Positions 25,878 to 38,300 of a stretch of DNA of 64,000 nucleotides are shown piece by piece. A model generated the notes under the pieces. The model was given only the letters and a program-made list of their open reading frames with translations, made no database searches and was not told the origin of the DNA. This DNA comes from Phorcus lineatus. Its lineage: Eukaryota; Mollusca; Gastropoda; Trochida; Trochidae. The stretch covers positions 28,010,254-28,074,253 of the forward strand of contig OV121086.1 in the NCBI GenBank assembly GCA_921293015.1. Direction: 5' to 3'. Each line of letters begins with the position of its first letter. The first letter of the stretch is position 1. A program made the position numbers and the translations under genes.

Positions 25878-25905
25878 TGACGTCACACAGGAACTAATGA
25901 CGTCA
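25878..25905. promoter_or_regulatory. Pair of TGACGTCA sites in Penelope tail
   Basis: Sites at 25878-25885 and 25898-25905, 20 bp apart, between the GIY-YIG fragment and the minus-strand hammerhead. Could be an internal promoter or enhancer of the element. Confidence 0.4.
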
Positions 25906-25944
25906 TAATGAATTTGACAACAACAAATTGTATTGTAAGCAACA

Positions 25945-26110
25945 TTATGTTTTGCCGTTTAATTTTGGCGCGTATTTACGGATGAAATATGATTCTTTCA
26001 AAAGTAAATCATTATCATTGTTATAATTGAGTTTATATATCGGGAAAACCTTGAACTTGCCATTACCACATTTTTCTAAATGTTCACTGAGAGGGATAGT
26101 TCGATTTATA
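25945..26110 (-). mobile_element. Second Penelope-like fragment: end of GIY-YIG domain
   Basis: Minus strand encodes HLEKCGNGKFKVFPIYKL followed by ESYFIRKYAPKLN, the C-terminal end of the Penelope GIY-YIG endonuclease. It differs clearly from the plus-strand copy, so it is a separate element in opposite orientation. Its 3' tail holds two TGACGTCA sites and a hammerhead, then a TA tract. Confidence 0.85.
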
Positions 26111-26159
26111 TATATATATAGATTAAATATAACATACTTCACATAGTCGTTTGAAGAAT

Positions 26160-26222
26160 CATTTTAATCCGATACTAGTATTTTGTCAATAGTATTGACT
26201 CATCAGGCATGAAACGATATGA
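26160..26222 (-). ncRNA. Inverted, core-mutated copy of the same hammerhead
   Basis: Reverse complement of 27703-27763 apart from a few bases, 5' of the plus-strand Penelope element. The core GAAA has become AAAA: plus position 26184 is t where c is expected, changing the conserved G12. One stem I pair is also lost (AUGC for AUCC). Predicted inactive. Confidence 0.8.
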
Positions 26223-26246
26223 TATATATATATACACTTAAAATTT

Positions 26247-27459
26247 CGCCCAATAATTGCAGGCCCACAATGCCCTACACACCGCCTAAGCAATTTGGTA
26301 GATATCCTTCTTCAACCACTCCTTGAACATGTAAATAGTTATGTTAGGGACGATCTAGATTTTCTAAAGCATATTCCAGATAGAGTCACAAGTGATACAA
26401 TCTTAGTTAGCTTTGATGTGACTTCCCTATACAGTAATATCCCACATGAGCTAAGCAAAACTGCACTAGAATTCTGGATTGACAAACATCCTGAGTCAAT
26501 CCATCCACGTTTTAGCAAAGATTTCATCCTTACATCAGCTGAATTTATTCTAGAAAACAACACATTTCAATTCAATCAAAATTCATATCTTCAAATTCTA
26601 GGTACGGCAATGGGGACAAAATTTGCGCCAGTCTATCCCAATTAAGTACTAGCGTACCTAGAAGAAAATCTCTATACCACCATAGAGGAAAAATTCGACA
26701 AGGATTTTGCAAATGAATTCATCTTAAAATGGAAAAGATACCTTGATGATTGTTTCACATTTTGGGAAAAATCCAAAGGGGACATATACCAAATATATGA
26801 CATTCTACAAAACATGCATCCCAACATCAAATTCACAATGGAAACAAGTGAGATAGAATTACCTTTCTTAGACATACTTATCAAGAAGGATAATACTCAC
26901 ATCATAACTGATATTTTCCATAAGACAACAGACACAAAACAATATCTCCATTTCAAAAGCGCACATGAACGACATGTCAAAACAAACTTGCCCTATTGTC
27001 TAGCTAGGCGTGTCTGTGCCATAATTAGCAATGAAAACCTCAGGTCTCTAAGATAAGAGGAACTAAAATTTTCACTATTGCAGCGAGGCTATCCAGAACC
27101 TCTTATCAAAGATGGAATAAATAAAGCACAGGCACTCACTCTTGAAGAGTTACGTACTCCTAAAGATAAAATAAATGAGGACCAAAACACATGTGCCCTA
27201 AGTGTAAAAAATCCTATATTGGTAAAACTGAATGCCTAAGAAATAGGGTAACCTTACACAGACAACACAATAACGATAGCAGATACCGCTGTTTATTTGT
27301 AAATAAACATCTTTCTACTTGTGCAAATGGTGATTTCAAAATATTTCCTTTCTATAAATTATTTCATAAATCTAACATGAGCAGTGTCTCAAATGCACTT
27401 TTACGACTTGAAGAGTCCTTCATTGACACCTATAGACCCTCACTAAATAAACAATGAGA
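26247..27459 (+). mobile_element. Penelope-like retroelement, 5'-truncated and decayed
   Basis: The frame at 26247-27056 reads RPIIAGPQCPTHRLSN, LVSFDVTSLYSNIPHE, GTAMGTKFAP and RYLDDCFTFW, the reverse-transcriptase boxes of Penelope-like elements. TAA at 26643-26645 and another at about 27054 interrupt it. A GIY-YIG endonuclease follows in a different frame at 27191-27457 (CPKCKKSYIGKTE, HRQH, HLSTCANGDFKIFPFYKL). The N-terminal part is missing; coding begins abruptly after a short TA tract. Two stops and a frame change make it inactive. Hammerhead motifs flank it on both sides in inverted orientation. Confidence 0.9.
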
Positions 27460-27702
27460 TGATTACCCTTCAATCACTGACATATATCTCAAACTACAAT
27501 TGAGCTATTTAAAAACAAAAGGGATTATGTCACATTAACATATTGCTCAAGGGGTAAACTTATAAGAGAGTGATTGTGTCAATCAGAAGACCAACAAGGA
27601 AGAACCATGATGTCACCTGATTAGCATAATTTACAATATATCCTTGTACATTGTACGTATATTTTGTTATAAAAACGCTTGTAATGCGATGCTAACGATC
27701 AT

Positions 27703-27763
27703 ATCGTTTCATCCCTGATGAGTCAATACTATTGACGAAATACTAGTATCGGATTAAAATGAT
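27703..27763 (+). ncRNA. Hammerhead ribozyme (type I) in Penelope 3' tail
   Basis: Core CUGAUGA at 27715-27721, stem II GUCAAU/AUUGAC with loop ACU, GAAA at 27737-27740, short palindromic stem III (AUAC-UA-GUAU) and cleavage-site C at 27750. Stem I pairs AUCC with GGAU and, past a small internal loop, AUCGUUU with AAAUGAU. All conserved core bases are present. Such ribozymes are known in Penelope-like elements; the tiny palindromic stem III suggests it may work as a dimer. Confidence 0.87.
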
Positions 27764-27788
27764 TCTTCAAACGACTATGTGAAGTATG

Positions 27789-27789
<1 letters not shown>

Positions 27790-27865
<76 letters not shown>
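27790..27865. repeat. (TA)n tract between two hammerheads
   Basis: About 38 TA units separating the Penelope-tail hammerhead (27703-27763) from the second one (27866-27930). Confidence 0.95.
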
Positions 27866-27866
<1 letters not shown>

Positions 27867-27930
27867 GCACCATGCTGATGAGGTTCGAAAGACCGAAACA
27901 GCTGGCTGTCCATGGTTATATATATAATAT
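27866..27930 (+). ncRNA. Hammerhead ribozyme with a longer stem III, next to TA tract
   Basis: Stem I ACCAUG (27869-27874) pairs with CAUGGU (27911-27916) and can extend through the flanking TA runs. CUGAUGA 27875-27881; stem II GGUU/GACC with loop CGAAA; GAAA 27895-27898; stem III ACAGC/GCUGU with loop UG; canonical GUC cleavage triplet ending at 27910. Every core base is intact. No coding sequence is attached; resembles retrozyme-type ribozymes. Confidence 0.88.
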
Positions 27931-27979
27931 GCATATGGTTATATATATAAACAGTGCTTTAAAGTGACACTAGCAAGCT

Positions 27980-28610
27980 CAGCGGACACTATATTCCAAT
28001 CCATATTTCATTGGTTTGCACTCAACTCTTCTACATATGATATTTCACCTTACTGTCTAACGTTGACATGCATGTAAAACAACATTCATGATTGGTTTGT
28101 CTTTGTCGTCCTAGAGTTGCATGATACAATCAAACATGACACATTGTTACTTTTAACAGTGATGTTGGCAACATCCCTAAAATTCACACGATAATCACAG
28201 GGACGTCTTTATTCTACATATTCAGACGTCAAGTTTGCAAACGCGGGTTCTTAATTTAAGATTGAATCTGATTGGATGCAACTAAAGTTGGTTGTGGAAA
28301 TTAACGACTCCATTTTATTTTCATTTGCGTCACCTACGGGAAGACAATCACCTCTCATTTTGACAGAAGCGGTCACGTGGTATAGCGAATATCATAGGCC
28401 TCATTGATGACAAGCATGCTTGTTTCTATGAAGCTTTTTCACTCGCTGAAGTAATGATAAGTTTGTATTGTTGCTTTTGCCGCTAGTAGAATCTACCGAA
28501 AGTGCGGGATAAGCTTAGAGCACAGGTTGGCGTGTGATTTTCCGACTTGAAGTACCTCTATGGGGAGAGAATGCCAATACCGGGAGTCGCATTTCTATCA
28601 ATCAAGAGAT
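27980..28610. repeat. Duplicated block, second part
   Basis: Homologous to 46385-47220 (ttcaccttact, aacgttgacatgcatgtaaaa, cctacgggaagacaa, gaatatcataggcctc). In the other copy it leads directly into gene D; here gene D exons are not found. Confidence 0.75.
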
Positions 28611-29479
28611 GTGCAGGGGGACAAATTAAGATTGTAAAGAGTTTCTGAATTCTGCAATAAAATAGTAGTTGGACACGTTTCGACAAATATTTGGCGAAAA
28701 TAGACAGAATTAGTTAACATATTATAGGAGACTATTATTAATCAAAATATGTTTTAAAATGATAATTGTTTTTATCATCTTCAAGACATTAGAGGCTTTG
28801 CATTTAGCATACAAATTTGTCAGATGTGATCCTGCAGGGCTAAGGGTAACATTTTTAAGTATGTGATTAGAATATTTTTTCTTCACCCTCTAAACATTTT
28901 TTGGGGGGAATTTAGATGGGATTAGTCGGGGGAATGTAGAGGGAACTAGTCGAACTTAAGTGAATACAATATTACATGATATTTGCACTAGGTACTGAAC
29001 TATTTAAACAAAGTTTCGTTAACAGCTGAATAGACTTCTTTACCCATGTGATATCGAGTGGGAAGCAAGCAAAAGAAGCATCTCTCTTAAGATGTAGTTC
29101 GAAGATTTCTATAATTGATTTATTGTTCTACAAACATCTTAGCATTCTTGAGCTATTCACATTTTTTCATTGTAAGGTTGGTAAATGCCACATTTCTTGT
29201 AGTACGGAGAGTGTATCAAATTTTTAAATTCACATTGCGGTGGCAACATAATTAAAGTTTCAGAAGTTTGTTTTCTTTATAGAACAGCTTAATGAAAGGA
29301 AGTAGCCATATTCACAGTAGAATAATCTTAAAGCTAAACAACAACGGATGAAATATTATCAAATCAGTTGTACATCTATTATACAAATTTATAAGTTTAG
29401 AAATTTCTCGAAGATCAACTCAATAAAAACCAAAATTCGCTATATCAAACAACATTGAGATTATAAAGCTTATAGAAGG

Positions 29480-32132
29480 TTGCATGTGGTGATTGAAATA
29501 TTGATCTTAGATGCAATTGTTGTAAGAATTCATGAGAATTGCCATGGTTAACAAACGTTATGCTGATTCAATTATGGATGTTACATGGTTACTTGATGTC
29601 CCCATTATCAATCCCTGACATTTATGTCTGTTAGAGGGAACATTGTCATGTATTGGTAATTGGTTTATTGCAGTGTTCGTGGACTTATGTTCTGCGTCAG
29701 GCGAAAGGTCAACTTTCATTAACCCATTATTCCGGAAATGGCGACGTGTACAGCCTAGGTTATAGGCTTCGACTTCAGATCAAGATGTCTATTGAAACAA
29801 AAACGGGCTGTAAAACTAAATAACCCAAGAGTGCAAGAGTCTCTTATTACATTCTGAAATTATTCCGATCTTTTCATCTCTAAAGGCATATGTGTTTGCT
29901 GTATAAAATGAAGTATAATGAAAACTTTTTATTACAAATTATTATTGATAGTATTTATTTAGAAAGTAAACTGACAAGCTTGTGCTAACCTGGTTTTGTT
30001 AGAAAACTACTGATCTAAATATGCAGGAGCTGACCACATTTTCTGCCAAGGCATCGTGAAAAGTAGATATACGGAAGTAACGATAGGAATGAAATTACCA
30101 GATTTAACGTAAAACAATCACTGATAAATCCAGGAGACATGATAAGACAGAGGACTTAAGAGACTCTGAAATCCACTTTAACCATTAGCTCTTTTCTGTT
30201 AATATATAAATAATCACCAAGTTAATATGCAATAAATATTCGGTAACTTTAAATATTTTATAAAGGTTGATATATATAATTATTTATGTAAATAAATGTA
30301 CGCTCTCGTGTACCTTCAGTTTTGCAGATGGATGAATCAAATTGAAAAATGTCAAATGACGCTGGGACTTGTTCAAGAACATTTACTCGAAACAGAGGTT
30401 TCTGAAATCATATTTAAAAATGGAAAGTATTTCTCGGTTTTCTAAATCCATTATCATTGAAAAATTGCAACAATGATATCGCCCCTTCCAACAATACATT
30501 TCAACTGATCTCTGTTTCCTAAAAATATGTGTGCAACAAACGAGTGAAAATCACAGTTCAGGTAAGGGAACAAATCAAATACTCTCTTTCAATTAAGATT
30601 CAATATCGCTTGCACAAGGAACTGTAGTGATTGACCAGATCATTTATACGTCAGTTAAGTTGCCAGAGAATAGGCCAAAGATTCACAGACTTTGTGCCAG
30701 TCGTGAATGGAAATGTTATGAAAATTTTATGAACAAGTTATGAAAATGTTGGATAAGATCATTTTGACATATATTGATACCAATTTAACATTGAATTCTC
30801 TTAACATAAATTCTAAACTGAAAGTAGAAAATATCGAAAGTAGATATCTGATTTATTTTTATTTTTGTTAAAGTTGTTATTTTCCCAAAAAATAAGTATT
30901 ATACATATATGTATTCATCTGTTAGATAACAATATTCGTTCAGCTGTGAAGGCTAGTATATTCTTGATACACAAATTTTATATCTATAGTAATTAAGAAA
31001 CAGCATTTCACATTATGTTATGAGTGTGGTACAGGTATTTATAGTAGAGTGAATTGAAATTGAATTGTACAATCTTTAGGTAGCTGATAAGGATAGTCAT
31101 AGATACACAAGATTTATGTTAAAAATACAGTAGTGTAAACATTTCAAGTATCAAACACTGATCATGTACATATATTAATGGCAAATGAATATTTTAATAT
31201 ACTTGTACATTCACACTACAAAATAACCATAATTGTTTCTTATTTATGGACAAGCCAAATATTTGTTGTAGAAAGGTCACTAAAAGTTGAGAATAATGTA
31301 TGGAAGGAAGACCAGAATGTGAAGGGCTTTTCTGGTTGTGCATTTCAAAATGCTATATAGCTTTGTAGCTTTAGATATCTGATTTATGAAGGGTTATCAT
31401 CCGAACTCACGACAAACCCCAAAATGTGGCTCTTTGAGGAAATTATGTTTCCTCTGAAAAGGGAGTAATTTGAAGGTTTTTAGACTAGGAATATTTCAAA
31501 TTCTTGTGAATTTAAGATTAGATAGTTATTTATTCGGGAAGGTCGGACGACGCCACAACATTAACCTCCTCCGATTAGGAGTTTTATAAAATGGAACATT
31601 AAACAACCGAAATTGGCGCTTTGGGCTTTTGCCGGTTATAACAAGAGTGGTTAAGGTTGTTGGGTATAGTTATTGTCATAATTCTTCACATCACAGCTTT
31701 TATATAGAACCAATCTTAAAGAAACACTCTGCGATAGTCATAACATATATTTTAGCCCTTAAACAGACCTAAATGCCATTTATGATGATAAGAATGTACA
31801 AAATCGCACACATTCGACTATAAACAGCAAATATATGACGAATGCTCGTTTTCAATGTGAACAAATGGATATGTTTTCAAAGAAGCTGAAAGAACTCGTC
31901 TAGTTTACATGAATTCTTGTGATATAACATGTCAAACACTGTCAACTCGTAAAAGTGTTTGACGACTTGAGATAACTTTCCAATATTACGTTTGCCCAAT
32001 CGACGCAAATCATTGTCCGATTAACGATCAATTTTCAGCAAAAACTCCGTACTTCTCACAAATGGCGCCTATGATAAAGTTTTGTTTAGTGTAGGGTGTC
32101 TCTTTAAGGCATCATTTCCTGAACACATATAG
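29480..32132. repeat. 3'-flanking duplication block of gene B
   Basis: Same block as 11700-13970, with the 515 bp insertion at 30857-31371. No coding sequence supported. Confidence 0.85.
30841..31387. mobile_element. 515 bp insertion with a perfect 16 bp target duplication
   Basis: TAGATATCTGATTTAT occurs at 30841-30856 and 31372-31387; genes A and C have the single uninterrupted site in the homologous 3' flank. The insert starts with a T-rich run on plus (an A-rich tail on minus), so it is probably a retroposon inserted on the minus strand. I do not recognise the body. Confidence 0.75.
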
Positions 32133-32328
32133 TTATACAACAGCTCCAGTGACGGGTGTCTGCAGAAGAACGATATGCCTGTGTCGGTCTCTGACTCCGT
32201 TGCCGAGGTGATGGTCCACCAGTTCTTTCAGGGTGAAGGCTTCTTTCTGATCCTTATGCAGGAAGTACTTGATCCCGGCGTGGCTTCTCCGTTTCTTGAT
32301 TTGGAACTTCTTTAATGATCCACAATAA
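32133..32328 (-). CDS. Gene B exon 7: C-terminal SH2 and stop
   Basis: 196 nt after acceptor gttcgccag. Contains FTLKELVDHHLGNG and ends TPVTGAVV. Same length and stop position as in A and C. Confidence 0.86.
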
Positions 32329-35300
32329 CTGGCGAACAAATATAAGAATGAGACATATTTACATTTGTGAAACAGAATTAACCAGATTCAAAGGGCTTTA
32401 TTATCGCTGGTCTGTAGTCATGAGTAGAATATTTTGTTAAATAAATTCCATCATTACTTATAGCCCTTTAATAACATTATCAAAACCAAGTCTAAAAAGG
32501 CAACATTTAAATTCCTTAAGTCCACATGGAACCTTAGCTGAAGATATTCAACCACCTTTCAAGAAAAGGATAGGCTACAATTTATGAAACTTATACATCC
32601 TTCTCACAAATATTTACAAAAGTTATATCTAAATTAGATACAAAACAATACAATGATATAATACAGGAATGGTTGAAAGGAATTTACAGGGTGATTAAAA
32701 TACTGTACATACTGCAGTCAGGAGAAACGCTTACTGTTTAGATACATATTGCTAAACTTCTTTGAGGATGACATGCTTTTGCGTATCTGATAATTATATA
32801 AGTTCTTACTACTTAAAACTAAAGCTAAAGAAACAGTAAAATCATTTACAGAGTTTCATTATTAAAAAAATATTTGATTCTAGTTAATGGAATGAAGCTC
32901 ACCCAAACATAAGATATAACGTATTTTCTTCTGGTGTTTTGGTTAGAATTTTTTTTCGACAAATGATTTAATCATTCTACAGATGCATCTTGATAAAAAA
33001 GGAAAAGATTGAAATATGTTTGGAAATAAAGACTTACATGACAGTAATTGCCGGTTTTCTTAATCCTTTGTGATACCAGATGAGATAAGTTCCATCCTTT
33101 TTATTCTTCATTGCCATCTCAACCTTTCACAAAAATGAATTGAAACTGTTAAAATAGGAAGACACCCCTAGTGTTGCCAGTGACACTGTTAGAGTTGTGG
33201 TACCACACAGACATATCAAGGAAATTATTAATCGTATATCCATATTGTTTTAATTCATTATACAGTTTCTGAATAAAAGTTTGTTACAATGTTCATTATT
33301 TCCTTATTTGAAATTCAACAGTTCTGAACAGTACTATTTACATACCATACTAGTGTGTTCTAGTTGAATATGAAAATAATATTTCAATATTTGATAGAAA
33401 CATGATGTTCTTGATCTTTTGGCAGAAAGATGATTGAATAAGCAGAATAGGTAAACACCTTTTAAGATGAAATTTTGTACTTTAATTTTGAAACATGAAA
33501 GTTTGCAAGTAACGTAAAGAGATATTGTTCAGCAGCTGTATTAAAAGAACAGCAAAAAAAATTCGAACAACAAAGCAGCTGATGTTGATACTGATGGTTT
33601 TCATTAACTCCTATTTGTCGCATTTTCACATATTTGAAACACGAACAATATAACTGTACAAATAATAATAATACATATGGCAACAAATTGATGTCCACCA
33701 AATAAAGAAATATCGCATTATTTGACCAAGAACTTGTTTGTAAACCTGTTAAGCACACCTCATCCTTGGATATTCCAGGGTGATATCCCGGCATCAAACC
33801 AAGCTCGTTGTCCACTGAGGACTGCATGAAGTCCTTCTCGGGGTCGAATTCTCCTTGTCGATCAATGACCTCCTTTTATTTAAAGAAACATGATACCATA
33901 TTGTTATAATGAAATAAAAATCCCATGCGCTTGTCATCTTCTTTATAGCCAATTTTTTGTCAATAAAGTGTTTGTAGGTAGGATTCTGCGTATCAAACGG
34001 TTTTGTAACCGTAATTGAGGGGATTTGGGATTGGTGTATTATTTTACATTTTCCTTCTGAGAGAGTACAAGTTAAATCTTGTTTCCACTTTATTTTGTAA
34101 CTTTGTTTCATGTCATTTATGGTTTTGAGTTGCAACGTATCATAAAGAATTCCCTACATCCAGTTTTATTTCCTGTTAGATTTTTAAGGAAATAAGGTTT
34201 GGGTTGCTTACAGTATGTGGCAATATTTTATGATTATATGTATCGTTTTACTGCCGCGAGGACACTATGAGTATCATCCTTAAGTATTTTATAGGAACAT
34301 ATTTATTTCCTCTATTTAAAAATCTTAAGTGGTCGAATGATGGTAGAACAATTCCAACTAAACCGGGCAACGTATTTTAGTACATAAGCAACAAGTTCGT
34401 AGTAATGAAAGAAACTTTTGTTAAGCAGCGGTATCTTAAATCTGTTTTTAACAGCTTACAATTTTTGTGTGAAATAAAATTGTAAATTGTCAAATTCAAG
34501 GTTAAAAAAGGTTTCTTGGTTAAAACGTAGTTTTCAGATTTTTCATCGGATGTAGATAACAAAGCTGACTTTGACTGATTATAACGTTTTCATATGAGAA
34601 AAACTTCAAACACAACACTAGCATGTCATTTAAGCAGATATTCCCCATTAATACCACAAAAGATATTTCATGCAGCAATACAATCATTTCATCGAAGAAT
34701 ATATATTATAAAAATATTAGTTGGTAATTATCTATATAAAAATTCCCATATATATTTCTATACAGGTTAGTAAAATTATCGGACATCCCTTATCGGGAAA
34801 AAGGACACTTTGTACAAGTAGATATCTTGTAATGGTGTAAAACGGCAAGTTTAAATGTACATACCTTGGTATTCTTGACAGTCTGTTTAGTTGACGGATA
34901 ATTTTTCTCTTTAGGCGCTGAGGAGGCTTTACTTTTCAATTTTGGTTTATCTCCCTTGTCTTTTTCTGAATGCAATCTACCAGAGTATTCATACTTGCTT
35001 GTTTCTCCTGTCTCACGGGACTGGACAAACGGGCGACGCTTAAGAAAGAAGTTGTCTTTGAAGTTTAATCCAAAATGACAAGGTGTATTCTCTTGCCCGA
35101 GGGAGTCGATCTCTGTTAGGCCTTCCTTAGTCTAAAATAAGATTATTAGTGAGTGATAAATATTGTTTATCCATTTTTGTTTCTGAGATCCAAATTATTT
35201 AGAACAGTTTGCCTCCTTCTAGGTCAGGCACATGTGTCTTCTCAACGACAAATCAAGTTTAAAACACAGCCATCATCCTTCACGTAAAAGCATATCTTTA

Positions 35301-38300
35301 CTACTATACATTGAATGTACTATCCAGAATTGTCAAAGATTTGAGCATTAATTCTTTTTGTCCAAGAAGGGGTACCTAGAGGAAAAGATCATTTTTAATT
35401 TCAGTGAGAACGAGAAAATAAAGTGGTAAGTGATATCACAACTATATATTTTTTTCAGTGGCACATCTTTATTATATTTATATCATCGTCAAGAAGAAAT
35501 ACTTTTTCATAATCAGGTTTAGCCATTAACCAAAACTAACCTTTTTCATTTTGAGACAAATCTGAGGAGTGATAATATTATCGTAAGTCTCTTCATCGTA
35601 AAGACGTGCATATTTTCCAAGTGAGAACGAGAATTTAAACAACTGGTAAGTTATATCGAATTTATAGGCTTTTGTCAGTGGCCATTTTTTATTATAATTA
35701 CATTACCTAAAAAAAGAAATAATTAATTATATCCACGTTTAACCATCAACAAACCTCTTTGGATTCCGTTTTGAGACGAATCTGAGGAGTGATAGCATCA
35801 TCGTAAAATTCTTCATAGTAAAGACGTGCATATCCTTCTCTATCTTCGTGGACAGCAGAACGTTTCACAGTGTTATATCCCAACAGAGAAGCGTGTTGTG
35901 GTGATTGCTCATCACAGTTCATGACTTGTCCTGGAGGGGCCTCATCTGGCAACGTGTCATAACCATCAAATTGTGGGAGATCTACACCAACAGGAGCTCC
36001 ATCATATGCTGCCGGACTCAAAGACTCATTCCAACTCTCTTCATTTCTATCAGATGCTATGCTGGCATCATGATTATTAGAAAATGCTTCTGCTTTTGAA
36101 TCGCGTTCTCTTCTACGTGCAGAACCATGTCCAGCACCTCGTGCCGAGCTTTCTACCAGATCACGGGTATTTACATAGGCGTGTCCATATATCGAATCGT
36201 GTACGTCCTCTTGTGAACTTGGAGTGGTAAGAAAAGAGAGGTTCCTGTGTTGTATTTTGTGAGAATCACCCCTACTTCCTCCTTGGGTTTGAGAAGAATG
36301 AGGACTAGTGACAGGACCGTCGGCCACGACTGATTGTCCCGGATGTATGCTTTCATAGTCACTTTGGGTTAGGTCTTGGGTTTCTAATAGATAGGCTGCA
36401 AAGTGAAATTGGACAGACAACGTAGTATATGTGTTTAAACACCTTCGATCTCAGTTTTAACAGCTAGAATACTAGAAGAACTCAGCTATCAACAAAGCTT
36501 TCGTGATAATAGGGGCCAACATTTGAATGCTTCGATTGAAATTCCATGTCATACTTTGCCTGTTTTAAATCACCAATTAATGAAATCAGTAATATTTCAC
36601 TACCAACACGCATTTTTTATATGATTGAAATAACATGCAATATCAAATATAGGATGATGACATTGTTGTGAATACTACAGGAATCGCATATGTCCTTGCA
36701 TAATATCCATTGATTTCAATAACGTCACATATCATTTCATTTTATTTCAATCAATATTTATATAATCAAATGATATGTTACTTATAGTTACACATCATAA
36801 AATGAAAAGTTTACGCACAGAACGTTCTCACAGTATAATTTGTGATAAAGTACAAGACTTTGAGAATATCAACTTACTTTTTTAATGAAAGTGCACGTTT
36901 TGGTGACAATTCTTTCACCTTTATTGAACATTAAAATTATTTTGATATCTTAAGAAATTTATTGAAGCCATCACAAGCACATTGGTTTTCAATAACGTTT
37001 GTTATGAATATATCGACAAAAAAGTTACCTAAATATTTATTACCTTTTTCCTTTTCAAAAGTTTGTGCCAAAAATGCCAAACCAATTCTTTTGTCTCTCA
37101 ATGCCGTTAAAAGACCACTGAACCAATTTTGTTTCTGCGCCAGACAGTCAAGAAGGAAAACATTCGCCCTAAAGCGTCCTTTTTTGGCTTTTAGTTCGTC
37201 CTGGAATAATACCATGAAGATAATATCATAAACGAGCAATTGCCTTTTTTATGACATCACCCTACATGTTACAAAATGGTCGAGTTTCTCTTTAATAATA
37301 AAGTTAGTATTCCAAAAACCATAATGATCCTAAGCCCTTATATACAGCTAACAATCATCAAACTTTATTCACTCAAAAAAACCCACTTACGGTGCAGAGC
37401 AGAATAACAGTACGATATATATCAAACTAGACCTGTGTATCATGGCCTTAGCGCCGAGACAATATATCTCGATTCAAGTTTTACTAGGCGAGACAATATA
37501 CCATGGCAGTATTGCTAAGGAAGCCGCGAGACGATTATCATCACGATACCATGGTTGCGATACAATACGTATCCCGATGCTCTACAGTTTCATAGATATA
37601 ACATAAAAACTTATGTTATTTATCTGATACCAACCTGTCATAAACATTACATGAATGGAAGAATATAAATTAAATACTGTTAAATTAAGAATTAAAGTGT
37701 CAGAAATATTATATATCTTCTGTTCTTCTTATCCCAGTTATTTTTTCTAAAAACAGAATAAAAAACTAACTTTGTCAGTTTATAAAGTTATTTGTTTAAA
37801 ACAAATTTTGTAAATAATATCGGGATATATTGTCTCTTTTGGCGATACATCGATGTATCATGGACCCTCACGACATAAATATCCTGATATATTGTCTAAA
37901 TGTGTTTTGTATCGATGCACTCATATTGGGTAGTAGACGATGCAAACATCGATACTATCGATGAATCGTTACACCACTATATCAAACAATATACATGCGT
38001 CTAATGCACTATTTCTTAGCATCAATTGCAAGATAATTATAAATCTAGAAATACCTTTCATTTCTTTTGTACATTTAGGGGTCATTTTACAAAGGGATTA
38101 AATATTTGGGTATTTGCAATATTTTGGGGAATATGCAGTGCTCTAGTTGCGTGAAGAGCTTCACATGTATAGATGTAGAGAAACTCGTCTCGCATTACAT
38201 TTTGGTTTCATAGCTTACATAGGCATTCTTCCCTCGCAATAACCTGCCACCTGCCAGTCTCTATGGGTAGGTTATGATTTGAAGTGTGAAATTAAAGGAT

